A stretch of DNA of 64,000 nt, from assembly GCF_020595055.1 (NCBI RefSeq), contig NZ_JAJDOO010000026.1:1-64000 (forward strand), written 5' to 3'. The DNA is from Desulfosporosinus shakirovi. Lineage in GTDB: Bacteria > Bacillota > Desulfitobacteriia > Desulfitobacteriales > Desulfitobacteriaceae. A model generated the notes under the pieces. It was not told where the DNA came from and did no database searches. It worked only from the letters and a program-made list of their open reading frames with translations. The position numbers and the translations under genes were made by a program. Of this stretch, positions 8,705 through 18,045 are shown piece after piece; within the stretch, counting starts at the first letter, position 1, and each line of letters begins with the position of its first letter.

Positions 8705-9406
8705 ATGGATAACAAACCGCGAATTCTAGTTATTGAGGACGAAAAGCCTATTCGTAATTTTATGTGTGTATCCCTTGAAGCACAGGGCTACAAGTGTATT
8801 GATACCCAACATGGTAAAACAGCCGTTTCCCTAGTTTCCGCTCATAATCCGGATATTATAATTATAGATCTGGGACTTCCGGACATTGATGGCCTTGATG
8901 TGATTGCCATGGTAAGGCCGCTTACTAAAGCCGCCATCATTGTGGTATCGGCGCGTGGGCATGAACGAGAAAAGGTTGAAGCCTTGGACAGCGGTGCAGA
9001 TGACTATTTGACAAAGCCTTTTAGTGTGGTGGAGCTGTTGGCCCGGATCAGAGTAGCACTTAGACATTCAAATCAACGCAGTCAACCTGAAAATCAATCT
9101 CCTGCCGTATTTTTAATTGGCGACTTAAAAATTGACTATGAAAAACGCCGTGTTTTTCTTGCCGATGATGAAATACATCTGACACCTATGGAGTATCGAC
9201 TGATGGCGTTAATGGCCAAATATCCGGGAAGAGTATTAACTCATAAATTTATACTAGATGAAATTTGGGGTGCATTTTCGGGAAATGATACACAATCACT
9301 TCGGGTATTTATGGCGAATATTCGCAGAAAAATCGAAAAGGAACCTGCTCAGCCAAGATATATTCTAACAGAAGTTGGTGTGGGATATCGACTGGCGGAC
9401 GAATAG
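8705..9406 (+). CDS. kdpE: KdpE potassium response regulator
   Basis: This OmpR-family regulator of 233 residues has phosphoacceptor D55 in IIIIDLGLPDIDG, ADDYLTKPF, and a winged helix (LTPMEYRLMALMAKYPGRVL, SLRVFMANIRRKIE, TEVGVGYRL). The LxVFMxNIRRKIE recognition helix and the location upstream of kdpFABCD mark it as KdpE. ATG at 8705 is preferred because AAGGA lies 11 bases upstream; an ATG at 8696 would be too close. It should be phosphorylated by KdpD, encoded almost 6 kb downstream, and activate kdpFABC under low potassium or osmotic stress. The last codons run into a 9-bp tandem repeat. Confidence 0.9.
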   Translation: MDNKPRILVIEDEKPIRNFMCVSLEAQGYKCIDTQHGKTAVSLVSAHNPDIIIIDLGLPDIDGLDVIAMVRPLTKAAIIVVSARGHEREKVEALDSGADDYLTKPFSVVELLARIRVALRHSNQRSQPENQSPAVFLIGDLKIDYEKRRVFLADDEIHLTPMEYRLMALMAKYPGRVLTHKFILDEIWGAFSGNDTQSLRVFMANIRRKIEKEPAQPRYILTEVGVGYRLADE

Positions 9407-9438
9407 ACGAAATAGACGAAATAGACGAATAGATGAAA
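9398..9438 (+). repeat. 9-bp tandem repeat spanning the kdpE stop
   Basis: Four to five near copies of ATAGACGAA run across the kdpE stop codon. Slippage here would alter the extreme C-terminus of KdpE. Confidence 0.7.
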
Positions 9439-9454
9439 AAAGATAGTTTGATCT

Positions 9455-9497
9455 AAGGGATACCTTGAATGTTTTCAGGGCAGCCCTTTCTTTTTTT
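9455..9497 (+). terminator. Terminator-like hairpin after kdpE
   Basis: AAGGG near 9455 pairs with CCCTTT near 9484 and is followed by a run of seven T residues, so kdpE is probably transcribed apart from the downstream kdp genes. Confidence 0.55.
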
Positions 9498-9619
9498 GTC
9501 TAAAAATCTTTACACAATACTTATACCAGTCATGTTGTTCTTAACACTGTCTTTATAGGTTTTCTGTCAAACTATGAATTGTAGAAATTAATTTATTAAG
9601 CTGATTCGAGGTGAAATTG

Positions 9620-10021
9620 ATGAAAGTCGGCACAGGTGTACGTGGTTCTTTTGAAAAAAAAATTGAACAGGCTGTAAGTGCCTTGCAAGCAAAGGATTAT
9701 GTTACCGCACAGGAGTATCTCAAATATGCAATGTTAGAGAATGAAAATAATAACGCTCCTGAAGTTCACAATCTTTATGGTGTACTTGCCGAGTTTACAG
9801 GAGACTTGAGCTTAGCTGGTAACCACTACCGGGCCGCTTATGCACTTGACCCGACCTATAAACCGGCAAGCAGAAATTTAGAGAGAATAACATCGTTCTA
9901 CTACAGTCCTAGGGATATGAACCCGGATTTTGGCGACCAGCCCGAAAGGGAAGAGGTAACAAATTATGTCCTTGAGTTTGACAACAAGAATATTGGACAT
10001 TTAAGAAAAAGGAGCCAATAA
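9620..10021 (+). CDS. Small TPR-like protein within the kdp cluster
   Basis: The protein is 133 residues long with a tetratricopeptide-like pattern (A-rich helices around KDYVTAQEYLKYAM, then VHNLYGVLAEFTGDLSLAGN and YRAAYALDPTYKPASRNLER) and a charged C-terminal tail. GTG (9611), TTG (9617) and ATG (9620) are in frame; ATG is chosen because GAGGTG sits six bases before it. It lies between kdpE and kdpF in the same direction. TPR proteins usually act as adaptors, so a role in Kdp regulation or assembly is possible but unproven. No enzymatic motif is visible. Confidence 0.7.
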   Translation: MKVGTGVRGSFEKKIEQAVSALQAKDYVTAQEYLKYAMLENENNNAPEVHNLYGVLAEFTGDLSLAGNHYRAAYALDPTYKPASRNLERITSFYYSPRDMNPDFGDQPEREEVTNYVLEFDNKNIGHLRKRSQ

Positions 10022-10135
10022 AACGAAGTGCTAGTGGGTAGTCAAAATGCCAGAAACCACGTTTCTTGCAAAATGTTCCAATGGGTAGAGTAACGTATAA
10101 AATGCATGGACATATATGGTAAGGAGTTGATAAAA

Positions 10136-10225
10136 ATGGGAGCAGTTTTAGCGATTTCAGCGCTCATTGCCCTGGCGTTGCTCATTTATCTATTCTATGT
10201 TTTATTTAGAGGTGAGGAATTATGA
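10136..10225 (+). CDS. kdpF: KdpF, small subunit of the K+-transporting ATPase
   Basis: This 29-residue peptide is a single hydrophobic helix ([19 protein letters not shown]) and stops inside the ATGA that starts kdpA. The AAGGAG site at about 10121-10126 is well placed. KdpF stabilises the KdpABC complex in the membrane. Size, hydrophobicity and position directly before kdpA identify it; it was too short for ordinary ORF cut-offs. Confidence 0.9.
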   Translation: MGAVLAISALIALALLIYLFYVLFRGEEL

Positions 10226-11907
10226 GCCATATTGTCTTAGAGGATATACTCTATTTGGTCCTATTGATTGGGCTTTCCATTCCCTTGGGCATTTATATGT
10301 ATAAGGTTATGACCGGGCAAAAGGTGTTTTTAACCCCTGTGTTTTCTCCCGTTGAGAAGGGAATCTATAAAATTATGGGGGTTCGTGACGATGAGGAGAT
10401 GGGGGCGAAACAATACGCTTTGGCGGTAATCGTCTTCAGTGTCATATGTCTTATTTTTCTCTGGGGGCTGCAAATGTTGCAAGCATTTTTGCCTCTAAAC
10501 CCCGAAGGTATTGAAGGAACAAGCTGGCATTTGGCGTTCAACACATCTGCAAGCTTCGTTTCAAATACAAATTGGCAGGCTTATTCCGGCGAATCTGCGT
10601 TGGCCTATCTGTCACAGGCCTTGGGACTTACCGTCCAGAATTTCGTGTCGGCAGCGGCAGGAATTGCCGTATTGTTTGTCTTAATCAGAGGATTTATTCT
10701 CAAAAAGAAAACTACCGTCGGAAACTTTTGGGTGGATTTGACGAAAACAACACTCTATATTTTGATTCCGCTTTCATTAATTGTCGCGATTCTGATTGCA
10801 TCTCAGGGCGTGGTACAGACTTTCAGTCCCTATAAGGATGTTGTGACGCTGGAAGGCGGAGCTGTTCAGACCATACCCTTAGGTCCGGCGGCAAGCCAGA
10901 TCGCGATTAAGCAGCTTGGAACAAATGGCGGTGGATTTTTCGGTGTCAACTCAGCTTTTCCCCTGGAGAATCCGACGCAGCTCTCCAACTTGATACAGCT
11001 TTTGTCCATCTTGCTGATTCCAGCGGCGCTTTGTGTCTCTTTTGGAAAAGCGGTAAAGGACAGTAAGCAAGGCAGATCAATCTATAGTGCCATGATGATT
11101 ATATTTGTGCTTTCCCTTGTAGCTGTAACAGTCAGTGAACAATTTGCCGCTCCGGGCTTTGCGGGGGTAACAGCATCGGCCAGTATAGAAGGAAAAGAAG
11201 TCATTCACGGCATGGGAACATCGGCATTATGGGCGACGGCAACTACTGCGGCTTCCAATGGTTCGGTAAACTCCATGCATGATAGCTTTACTCCCCTCGG
11301 TGGGATGGCCCTCATGTTCCTGATGCAACTTGGTGAAATTGTCTTCGGAGGAGTTGGGAGCGGACTTTACGGGATGCTGGCTTTTGTCCTGCTCACGGTA
11401 TTTATTGCCGGATTAATGGTTGGCCGGACGCCCGAATATTTAGGCAAAAAGGTTGAACCCTTTGACATGAAAATGGTGTGTCTGATTGTTTTGACTCCTC
11501 CGCTGTTAACGCTCCTTGGTACGGCTGCTGCCGTTATAATGCCCGACGCAGCGTCATGGTTGACAAATTCCGGTGCTCACGGATTTTCGGAGATTCTATA
11601 TGGCTTTTCATCCATGGGCAACAACAACGGAAGTGCTTTTGCAGGGTTTAACGCGAACACGATATTTACCAATCTCACAGGTGGGATTATCATGCTATTG
11701 GTTCGCTTTATTCCAATGGTGGCGGCAATTTTTCTGGCAGGGAATCTTGCCCAGAAGAAGACAGTGGCTGCCGGCGAAGGAACGCTGTCAACCACCAATA
11801 CCATGTTCGTCGGGCTGTTGATTGCCGTAATATTTATTATCGGAGCCCTTAGCTTTTTGCCCGCCTTAACCCTTGGCCCGGTAGCGGATTATTTTACAAA
11901 TCACTAG
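10222..11907 (+). CDS. kdpA: KdpA, potassium channel-like subunit
   Basis: KdpA is 561 residues, the full family length, with about ten membrane segments. It binds and translocates K+ through a pore related to K+ channels. Selectivity-filter-type loops are visible: [36 protein letters not shown] and [11 protein letters not shown]. The ATG start overlaps the kdpF stop and GAGGTGAGG precedes it. It is followed by kdpB after 16 bases, giving the standard kdpFABC order. Expression is expected to depend on KdpD/KdpE. Confidence 0.97.
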   Translation: MSHIVLEDILYLVLLIGLSIPLGIYMYKVMTGQKVFLTPVFSPVEKGIYKIMGVRDDEEMGAKQYALAVIVFSVICLIFLWGLQMLQAFLPLNPEGIEGTSWHLAFNTSASFVSNTNWQAYSGESALAYLSQALGLTVQNFVSAAAGIAVLFVLIRGFILKKKTTVGNFWVDLTKTTLYILIPLSLIVAILIASQGVVQTFSPYKDVVTLEGGAVQTIPLGPAASQIAIKQLGTNGGGFFGVNSAFPLENPTQLSNLIQLLSILLIPAALCVSFGKAVKDSKQGRSIYSAMMIIFVLSLVAVTVSEQFAAPGFAGVTASASIEGKEVIHGMGTSALWATATTAASNGSVNSMHDSFTPLGGMALMFLMQLGEIVFGGVGSGLYGMLAFVLLTVFIAGLMVGRTPEYLGKKVEPFDMKMVCLIVLTPPLLTLLGTAAAVIMPDAASWLTNSGAHGFSEILYGFSSMGNNNGSAFAGFNANTIFTNLTGGIIMLLVRFIPMVAAIFLAGNLAQKKTVAAGEGTLSTTNTMFVGLLIAVIFIIGALSFLPALTLGPVADYFTNH

Positions 11908-11923
11908 AATGAGGGGATAAGAT

Positions 11924-13981
11924 ATGTTAGAAAAAAGTTTCAACAAAAGTATCTTCAGAGACGCGATACGCCAGTCCTTTATAAAGCTTGCGCCTCGCGT
12001 ACAGGTTAAAAATCCTGTCATGCTGGTAGTGTATATAGGGGCTATCCTTACAGCTGCTTTGTATATACTATCATTGACAGGAATCAAGGATGAGAATTCA
12101 GGATATATCCTTACTATATCCCTTATATTGTGGTTCACGGTATTGTTCGCCGATTTTGCGGAAGCCATTGCGGAGGGACGCGGACGTGCGCAGGCCGACA
12201 GCCTTAGGAGCGCTCGAAAGGATGTTAAAGCTAAAAAGCTAAAATCAGCATCCAATATCGAAGACCATACCGAGATAATATCCAGCAATCTGAAAAAAGG
12301 GGACATCGTCTTTGTAAAAGCAGGTGAACAGATACCGATGGATGGTGAGGTAATTGAAGGAGCTGCGTCCGTGGATGAAAGCGCCATTACCGGTGAATCC
12401 GCTCCGGTCATCCGTGAATCCGGAGGCGACAGAAGCGCAGTTACCGGAGGTACAACCCTGGTTTCCGATTGGCTGATCCTCCGGGTCACTGCTGAGCCGG
12501 GAAATAGTTTTCTTGATAAAATGATCGCTATGGTGGAGGGAGCCTCCAGAAAGAAAACCCCGAATGAAATAGCACTTCAGATACTGCTTGTAACCCTCAC
12601 TGTTATTTTCCTTGTGGTAACCGCGACACTGTTGCCTTTCTCAGGTTTCGCCAGCAGTCAGGCAGGAGCAGGCTCGGCAATTTCTGTTACAAATGTGATC
12701 GCCTTGCTTGTATGTCTGGCACCGACAACCATCGGGGCACTCCTTTCCTCCATCGGCATTGCAGGTATGAGTCGCTTGAATCAGGCCAATGTGTTGGCCA
12801 TGAGCGGCCGCGCTATCGAAGCGGCGGGTGATGTGGATGTGCTCTTATTGGATAAGACAGGTACTATTACACTTGGAAACAGGCAGGCCAGTGAATTCAT
12901 CTCATTAAAAGGGGTAACAGAGCAGGAGCTTGCCGATGCCGCACAGCTTTCCTCCCTAGCGGACGAAACTCCCGAAGGCAGAAGCATTGTAATACTCGCC
13001 AAAGAGCGCTTCGGCATCAGGGGCCGCGATCTATCCAAGCTTGGCGCAACCTTTGTTGGATTTACGGCCAATACAAGAATGAGTGGCATCGATTATCAGG
13101 GCAATGAAATTCGCAAGGGTGCTGCCGATGCGATAAAGACTTTTGTAATTGACAAAGGCGGTGATTATCCTGAGGAATGCGAGAGGGCCGTCGAACGGGT
13201 TGCCGGTGAAGGCGGGACTCCTCTTGTGGTTGCTAAAAACAACATTATCTTGGGCGTTATTTATCTGAAGGATATTGTCAAGAACGGCGTTAAAGAACGG
13301 TTTGAAGATTTGCGAAAAATGGGCATTAAGACAATCATGATAACCGGAGATAATCCAATGACAGCTGCCTCAATTGCGGCGGAGGCGGGCGTAGATGATT
13401 TTCTCGCCGAAGCAACACCGGAAGCCAAACTGAAATTGATTCGGGATTATCAGGCGAAAGGGCATCTTGTGGCCATGACCGGTGACGGTACCAACGACGC
13501 TCCGGCACTTGCTCAGGCAGATGTGGCAGTGGCGATGAACACGGGAACCCAGGCCGCCAAGGAAGCGGGAAACATGGTGGATTTGGATTCAAGTCCCACC
13601 AAGCTCATTGACATTGTGAGGATTGGAAAGCAGCTTTTAATGACCAGAGGATCACTGACTACGTTTAGTGTGGCAAATGATGTAGCAAAGTATTTCGCCA
13701 TCATCCCGGTGCTTTTTTTCGGTATCTTTCCTCAATTGACAGCGCTTAACATTATGGGTCTTACCAGCACTACAAGTGCTATACTTTCGGCTATTATCTA
13801 CAATGCGCTGATTATTATTGCCCTGATTCCTTTGGCACTGAAGGGTGTTAAGTATCGTGAAATGTCGGCTGGAAAGCTACTCCAACAGAATATGCTGGTT
13901 TATGGATTGGGAGGGATTGCCGCACCCTTTGTGGCAATTAAACTGATTGATATGTTGCTGACCGCCTGCGGCATTGTGTGA
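11924..13981 (+). CDS. kdpB: KdpB, P-type ATPase subunit
   Basis: KdpB is 685 residues and couples ATP hydrolysis to K+ uptake. The P-type signatures are complete: the actuator motif ITGESAPV, the phosphorylation site [12 protein letters not shown] with D310, [10 protein letters not shown], and the hinge [11 protein letters not shown]. The [10 protein letters not shown] and [16 protein letters not shown] segments are typical of the KdpB membrane region. AGGGGATAAG precedes the ATG. The stop overlaps the ribosome site of kdpC, indicating coupled translation. Confidence 0.98.
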   Translation: MLEKSFNKSIFRDAIRQSFIKLAPRVQVKNPVMLVVYIGAILTAALYILSLTGIKDENSGYILTISLILWFTVLFADFAEAIAEGRGRAQADSLRSARKDVKAKKLKSASNIEDHTEIISSNLKKGDIVFVKAGEQIPMDGEVIEGAASVDESAITGESAPVIRESGGDRSAVTGGTTLVSDWLILRVTAEPGNSFLDKMIAMVEGASRKKTPNEIALQILLVTLTVIFLVVTATLLPFSGFASSQAGAGSAISVTNVIALLVCLAPTTIGALLSSIGIAGMSRLNQANVLAMSGRAIEAAGDVDVLLLDKTGTITLGNRQASEFISLKGVTEQELADAAQLSSLADETPEGRSIVILAKERFGIRGRDLSKLGATFVGFTANTRMSGIDYQGNEIRKGAADAIKTFVIDKGGDYPEECERAVERVAGEGGTPLVVAKNNIILGVIYLKDIVKNGVKERFEDLRKMGIKTIMITGDNPMTAASIAAEAGVDDFLAEATPEAKLKLIRDYQAKGHLVAMTGDGTNDAPALAQADVAVAMNTGTQAAKEAGNMVDLDSSPTKLIDIVRIGKQLLMTRGSLTTFSVANDVAKYFAIIPVLFFGIFPQLTALNIMGLTSTTSAILSAIIYNALIIIALIPLALKGVKYREMSAGKLLQQNMLVYGLGGIAAPFVAIKLIDMLLTACGIV

Positions 13982-13992
13982 GGAGGATGGAT

Positions 13993-14553
13993 ATGAGTAA
14001 GATTATAAAAGTGTTTAGACCTGCGATTTTATGCTTTGTTGTGATGACTTTACTCTGCGGTGTCATTTACCCCGGTGTTGTGACCGGAATTGCACAAGCG
14101 GTGTTTCCCAAGCAGGCTAATGGCAGTATCATTAGCGTGACATTAAACGATGGAACTAAGAAAGATTTTGGCTCCGCATTGATCGCGCAAGAATTTACAA
14201 AACCTGAATATATGATCGGAAGACCCATGGGTACGACAAATCTGTCCCCTGTCGGAGAAGAACAGGAAAAGCTTGTGAAGGAACGGATCGATTGGTGGCA
14301 TGCCCTTGATCCAAATAATACTGCGGATATTCCTATGGACTTGGTGACCGCATCCGGCAGCGGCGTTGATCCTAATATTACGCCGGAGGCTGCTGAATAT
14401 CAGATTGCCCGCATCGCAAGGGAAAGAGGTATCCGTGAAGACGCGGTAAGAGAAATAATTAATAAAAATACTACAGGAAGATTTCTGGGCTTTTGGGGCG
14501 AACCGGCGGTAAATGTTCTGAAGGTAAATCTGGGGCTTGATAGCTTGCTTTAG
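13993..14553 (+). CDS. kdpC: KdpC, accessory subunit of the Kdp ATPase
   Basis: KdpC is 186 residues with one N-terminal membrane helix (PAILCFVVMTLLCGVIYPG) and a periplasm-side domain with the family blocks FTKPEYMIGRP, ASGSGVDPNITPEAAEYQ and RFLGFWGEPAVNVLKVNL. ATG at 13993 is chosen because GGAGG ends six bases before it; the upstream GTG at 13978 and ATG at 13987 fit the ribosome site less well. KdpC is proposed to assist K+ loading of KdpA. Confidence 0.96.
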   Translation: MSKIIKVFRPAILCFVVMTLLCGVIYPGVVTGIAQAVFPKQANGSIISVTLNDGTKKDFGSALIAQEFTKPEYMIGRPMGTTNLSPVGEEQEKLVKERIDWWHALDPNNTADIPMDLVTASGSGVDPNITPEAAEYQIARIARERGIREDAVREIINKNTTGRFLGFWGEPAVNVLKVNLGLDSLL

Positions 14554-14588
14554 AACGAATATACTGAAATACTTAAGAGGGTGATTTT

Positions 14589-17303
14589 ATGGTAAATTAT
14601 GATAAAGAGCGACCGAATCCGGACATTCTCTTAGAAGGTATTCGTTCTAGTGAATCACGAGAAACAGGAAAACTGAAAATTTTCTTTGGTTACGCTGCAG
14701 GTGTTGGAAAAACTTACGCTATGCTTGATGATGCCAGAGAACAATTGAAAAGTGGCATTGATGTGGTTGTCGGGTATGTAGAACCGCATACTCGGCCTGA
14801 AACGATGCAATTGCTTGATGGATTGCCAGTATTGCCACCAAAGGTTGTGGCGCATAAAACTATTCAACTTAAAGAATTCGATTTAGACGCGGCTCTCAAA
14901 AGAAAGGCTCAACTGATATTGGTTGATGAACTTGCGCACTCCAATGTTGATGGAGTGCGCAACAAAAAACGATATCAGGATATAGAGGAGCTTCTCAATG
15001 CAGGTATTGACGTCTACACAACAATTAACGTTCAGCATATCGAGAGCCTGAATGATGTGGTGCAGGATATCACAAAAATAAATGTGCGGGAAACCGTTCC
15101 TGATTATATGTTTGACAGCGCTGACCAGGTGAAATTGATAGATATTGAACCGGATGAATTATTAAGGCGTTTTGAGAGAGGAAAGATTTACCGACCGGAA
15201 CGGGCTGAAACAGCTCTAAACAATTTTTTTACCAAGGAAAATCTGCGGCTTCTGCGTGAAATTGCCATGAGGAAAGCGGCGGACAGGATTAGCCATGATA
15301 ATCAGAACGAGCGGTGCATGGCTGAAAAGATGGCCAGCATTAAGCTGCTTGTTTGCATCAGTACCTCGCCATCTTCCGCAAAATGTATTCGTTGGACGGC
15401 AAGAACCGCCGAAGCATTTCATGCTCCATGGATAGCGGTTTATGTGGAGAATATGGAAAGCCAGTATTTTACGGAAAGCGAAAATAATTACATTCGGGCT
15501 AATTTGGATCTGGCTGCACGATTAGGGGCCGAGATCGTGACCCTCAATGGGCATGACGTGGCTACTGTTGTCGCGGAATATGCAAAACTTTCCGGAATCA
15601 CTAATATTGTCATAGGAAAAAGCAGGAATAGAAAAAGCCTGAAGAACATATTTGAAATGAATCTTGAGGATAAGCTCATTTCCCTGCTGTCAAGTATTGA
15701 AATTCATATCATTCCAGGCGATCCCGCGCAAAATCCATATCGGAAGCCAAGAAGGAAGCAGACTAGGAAAAATCTGTTTCTGTCATGGTATGATACGCTT
15801 AAAACCAGCGGCCTTTTGACGGCAGCTACCTTGCTTTCCATGGGTCTGCGTTCTCTGGATATCGGTGACCATAATATTATTATGGTGTACATCCTATCCG
15901 TATTGCTTGTTTCAAGGATTACTATGGGATACTTTTATGGCATTGTAGCCTCTGTATTAAGTGTGATTGCATTTAATTTCTTTTTTACTGTCCCGTATTA
16001 TACACTTAATACAATACAACCAGGTTATCCGATTACCTTTGTCATCATGTTCCTCGTGGCATTTATTACAAGCGCGTTGACCGTCCGCATTAAAATACAG
16101 GCGCGGCTTGCAGTGGAAAGAGAGCACCGTACAGAAGTGTTATATGAAATCAATAAAAAGCTGCTCGTAACCAGGGGACTTAAAAATATCGTAGCCTTGA
16201 CGAATGAATATATTACAAAGCTCTTTGTCCGTTCAGTAATTTTTTACACCCAGGATCCTGGAAATAGCTCGACAGGAGCCTTAATGCAACCGCCTTCAGA
16301 TACCGACGCTTCTTTCATGTTAACGGAAGATGAGCGCGCAGTTGCTCATTGGGTATTTATTAACAAAAAGCGAGCGGGTGCGGGCACGGATACCCTCATG
16401 GGCGCAGGCGCTTTTTATATGCCCGTGATCTCACAGGGTAATGTTCTTGGTGTGATTGGCTTATCCTGTACCAAGGGAAACCTCAGCCAAAGTAACCGCT
16501 CGTTTTTACGAATGATTGCTTCACAGGTGGCAATGGCCTTGGAACGCCAGTATTTATCGGATGAACAACGCCGAATATTACTGGAATCTGAAAAGGAAAA
16601 AATGAGAAGTAATCTGCTGCGTGCGATTTCGCATGACTTGCGTACTCCTCTTACGGGTATTTTGGGTGCCAGCTCTGCCATTCTTGAAAACCGTCTGGAC
16701 CTGCAGACCCATGATAAATTGGTTACACATATTAAAGAGGACTCTCAGTGGCTTATCCGCATGGTTGAAAATCTCCTCTCCGTCACGCGTATCAATGAAG
16801 GTACAATGAATGTCGCAAAAGCACCTGAAGCTGTAGAGGAAATCGTGGCGGAAGCCATCAGCCGCATCCGAAAAAGGTTTTTGGATCGAAAAATATCCGT
16901 AAAGGTTCCCGATGAACTGTTGATGGTTCCCATGGACGGTACACTTATTGAACAGGTCCTGATTAACCTTATCGAAAATGCCATCAAGCATTCACCAGAG
17001 GACTCTGTGATTGAGGTGAAAGTGGAAAACAGCGGGGGCCATGCAGTGTTTGAGGTAATCGATAGCGGCAAAGGAATTGCCGAACAGGATTTTCCCTATT
17101 TATTTGAGAGCTATATCCCCAATGGGCAGCGAAGTTCAGATTCTTCAAGAGGTATGGGAATCGGCCTAACCATCTGCATGTCCATCATTAGGGCGCATCA
17201 CGGAAAAATGGAAGCAGCCAATAAAAAGACAGGCGGCGCGATCTTTCGGTTTACCTTACCTCTGGAGAGAGGTGAAGATAGTGAACTCGTTCAACTAAAG
17301 TAG
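14589..17303 (+). CDS. kdpD: KdpD, potassium/turgor sensor histidine kinase
   Basis: KdpD is 904 residues, full length. It opens with the KdpD domain (Walker A GYAAGVGKTYAM, Walker B LILVDELAHSN, TINVQHIESLND), followed by a universal-stress-like domain (about 250-370). Then come four membrane helices of the DUF4118 type (about 400-500), a GAF-like domain (520-660), HisKA with H682 in AISHDLRTPLTG, and HATPase (LIENAIKHS, DSGKGI, MGIGLTICMSII). It phosphorylates KdpE. It is the last gene of the operon and begins after GAGGGTG. The complete sensor contrasts with the truncated KdpD forms of some Gram-positives. Confidence 0.96.
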   Translation: MVNYDKERPNPDILLEGIRSSESRETGKLKIFFGYAAGVGKTYAMLDDAREQLKSGIDVVVGYVEPHTRPETMQLLDGLPVLPPKVVAHKTIQLKEFDLDAALKRKAQLILVDELAHSNVDGVRNKKRYQDIEELLNAGIDVYTTINVQHIESLNDVVQDITKINVRETVPDYMFDSADQVKLIDIEPDELLRRFERGKIYRPERAETALNNFFTKENLRLLREIAMRKAADRISHDNQNERCMAEKMASIKLLVCISTSPSSAKCIRWTARTAEAFHAPWIAVYVENMESQYFTESENNYIRANLDLAARLGAEIVTLNGHDVATVVAEYAKLSGITNIVIGKSRNRKSLKNIFEMNLEDKLISLLSSIEIHIIPGDPAQNPYRKPRRKQTRKNLFLSWYDTLKTSGLLTAATLLSMGLRSLDIGDHNIIMVYILSVLLVSRITMGYFYGIVASVLSVIAFNFFFTVPYYTLNTIQPGYPITFVIMFLVAFITSALTVRIKIQARLAVEREHRTEVLYEINKKLLVTRGLKNIVALTNEYITKLFVRSVIFYTQDPGNSSTGALMQPPSDTDASFMLTEDERAVAHWVFINKKRAGAGTDTLMGAGAFYMPVISQGNVLGVIGLSCTKGNLSQSNRSFLRMIASQVAMALERQYLSDEQRRILLESEKEKMRSNLLRAISHDLRTPLTGILGASSAILENRLDLQTHDKLVTHIKEDSQWLIRMVENLLSVTRINEGTMNVAKAPEAVEEIVAEAISRIRKRFLDRKISVKVPDELLMVPMDGTLIEQVLINLIENAIKHSPEDSVIEVKVENSGGHAVFEVIDSGKGIAEQDFPYLFESYIPNGQRSSDSSRGMGIGLTICMSIIRAHHGKMEAANKKTGGAIFRFTLPLERGEDSELVQLK

Positions 17304-17304
17304 A

Positions 17305-17396
17305 ACATCGAGTCTTCGGTGGACTCTACCCCCACCGAAGCAGATCCGGGGTACCACTCCCACTTGTAGAAAGTGGGAGTCTCACGCTTGGATCAA
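17305..17396 (+). mobile_element. Two-hairpin end resembling an IS200/IS605 right end
   Basis: CTTCGGTGG pairs with CCACCGAAG, then CTCCCACTT pairs with AAGTGGGAG, followed by TCTCACGCTTGGATCAA. Subterminal hairpins and a TCAA terminus are typical of IS200/IS605-family right ends, which also encode the 3' part of TnpB guide RNA. No tnpA or tnpB gene is present, so this is a solo remnant if the reading is right. It may now serve as the kdpD terminator. Confidence 0.45.
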
Positions 17397-17482
17397 ATGG
17401 CTTCTTTAACAAATCCTCCTGACAAGCATCTGAAATCATGTTACAATATAAGTGTTAAAGTAAAAAATTGGGAGTCATTTAT

Positions 17483-17785
17483 ATGAGCGAGTTTCTCTCA
17501 AGGCTTCCGGAGGAATTTCAAAAAGATATATACTCTGCAATCGAGATCCTTAAGAATGCCGGATGCAAAGAGATATTCATTTTCGGCTCATTGGTTACGG
17601 ATACTTACAGGGAAGATTCTGATATAGATATTGCTATAAAAGGATGTTTACCTGAAAATTATTTTACGTTGTTAGGGAAATTATTGACTACATTAAGTCG
17701 TCCTGTGGATTTGATCAATTTAGATAGGGACGACTCATTTACACAATACCTTGAAAAGGAAGGTAATCTTTATCGCGTCTCCTGA
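17483..17785 (+). CDS. MNT-type minimal nucleotidyltransferase, likely antitoxin-like
   Basis: The protein is 100 residues with the Pol-beta nucleotidyltransferase core: IFIFGSLVTDTY, then EDSDIDIAIKG, and a third acidic strand RPVDLINLDRD. GGGAG sits eight bases before the ATG at 17483. MntA proteins normally pair with a HEPN-domain toxin (HepT) and silence it by AMPylation. No HEPN motif (R-x4-6-H) follows here. After the stop the same frame continues as a short remnant, so the pair may be incomplete. Confidence 0.8.
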   Translation: MSEFLSRLPEEFQKDIYSAIEILKNAGCKEIFIFGSLVTDTYREDSDIDIAIKGCLPENYFTLLGKLLTTLSRPVDLINLDRDDSFTQYLEKEGNLYRVS

Positions 17786-17893
17786 AAAGATATCTCAAAA
17801 TGGAATGAGTTAAAAAAACTGACAGACCCTGTGATTATTGTATGGTTAGAATTTAAGATTGAATTGAAGACATTTATGGATAACCGAATTTGA
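17786..17893 (+). pseudogene. In-frame continuation after the MNT stop
   Basis: Directly after the TGA of the MNT gene the same frame stays open for 35 codons (KDISKWNELKKLTD, VIIVWLEFKIELKTF) and ends at the TGA at 17891-17893. It could be the rest of a longer ancestral protein cut by a premature stop, or the residue of a lost partner gene. No independent start is visible. Confidence 0.3.
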
Positions 17894-18045
17894 GTAAAGA
17901 CGTTGCCAAAACGTCTTTTTTTAGTATCAGACCCGCATATTATCCAGAGACATTTAATCAATCGTACCCATATTTCTATGAACTCTTCTGTGTTCTCGAC
18001 AGCTTCAAGCCAGACAGAAAGTACAAAGTAAGGAATGAATCATTG

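Noticed and set aside
9398-9438. Short regular repeats as a CRISPR array
   Set aside because: The units are 9 bp without spacers and run directly into one another.
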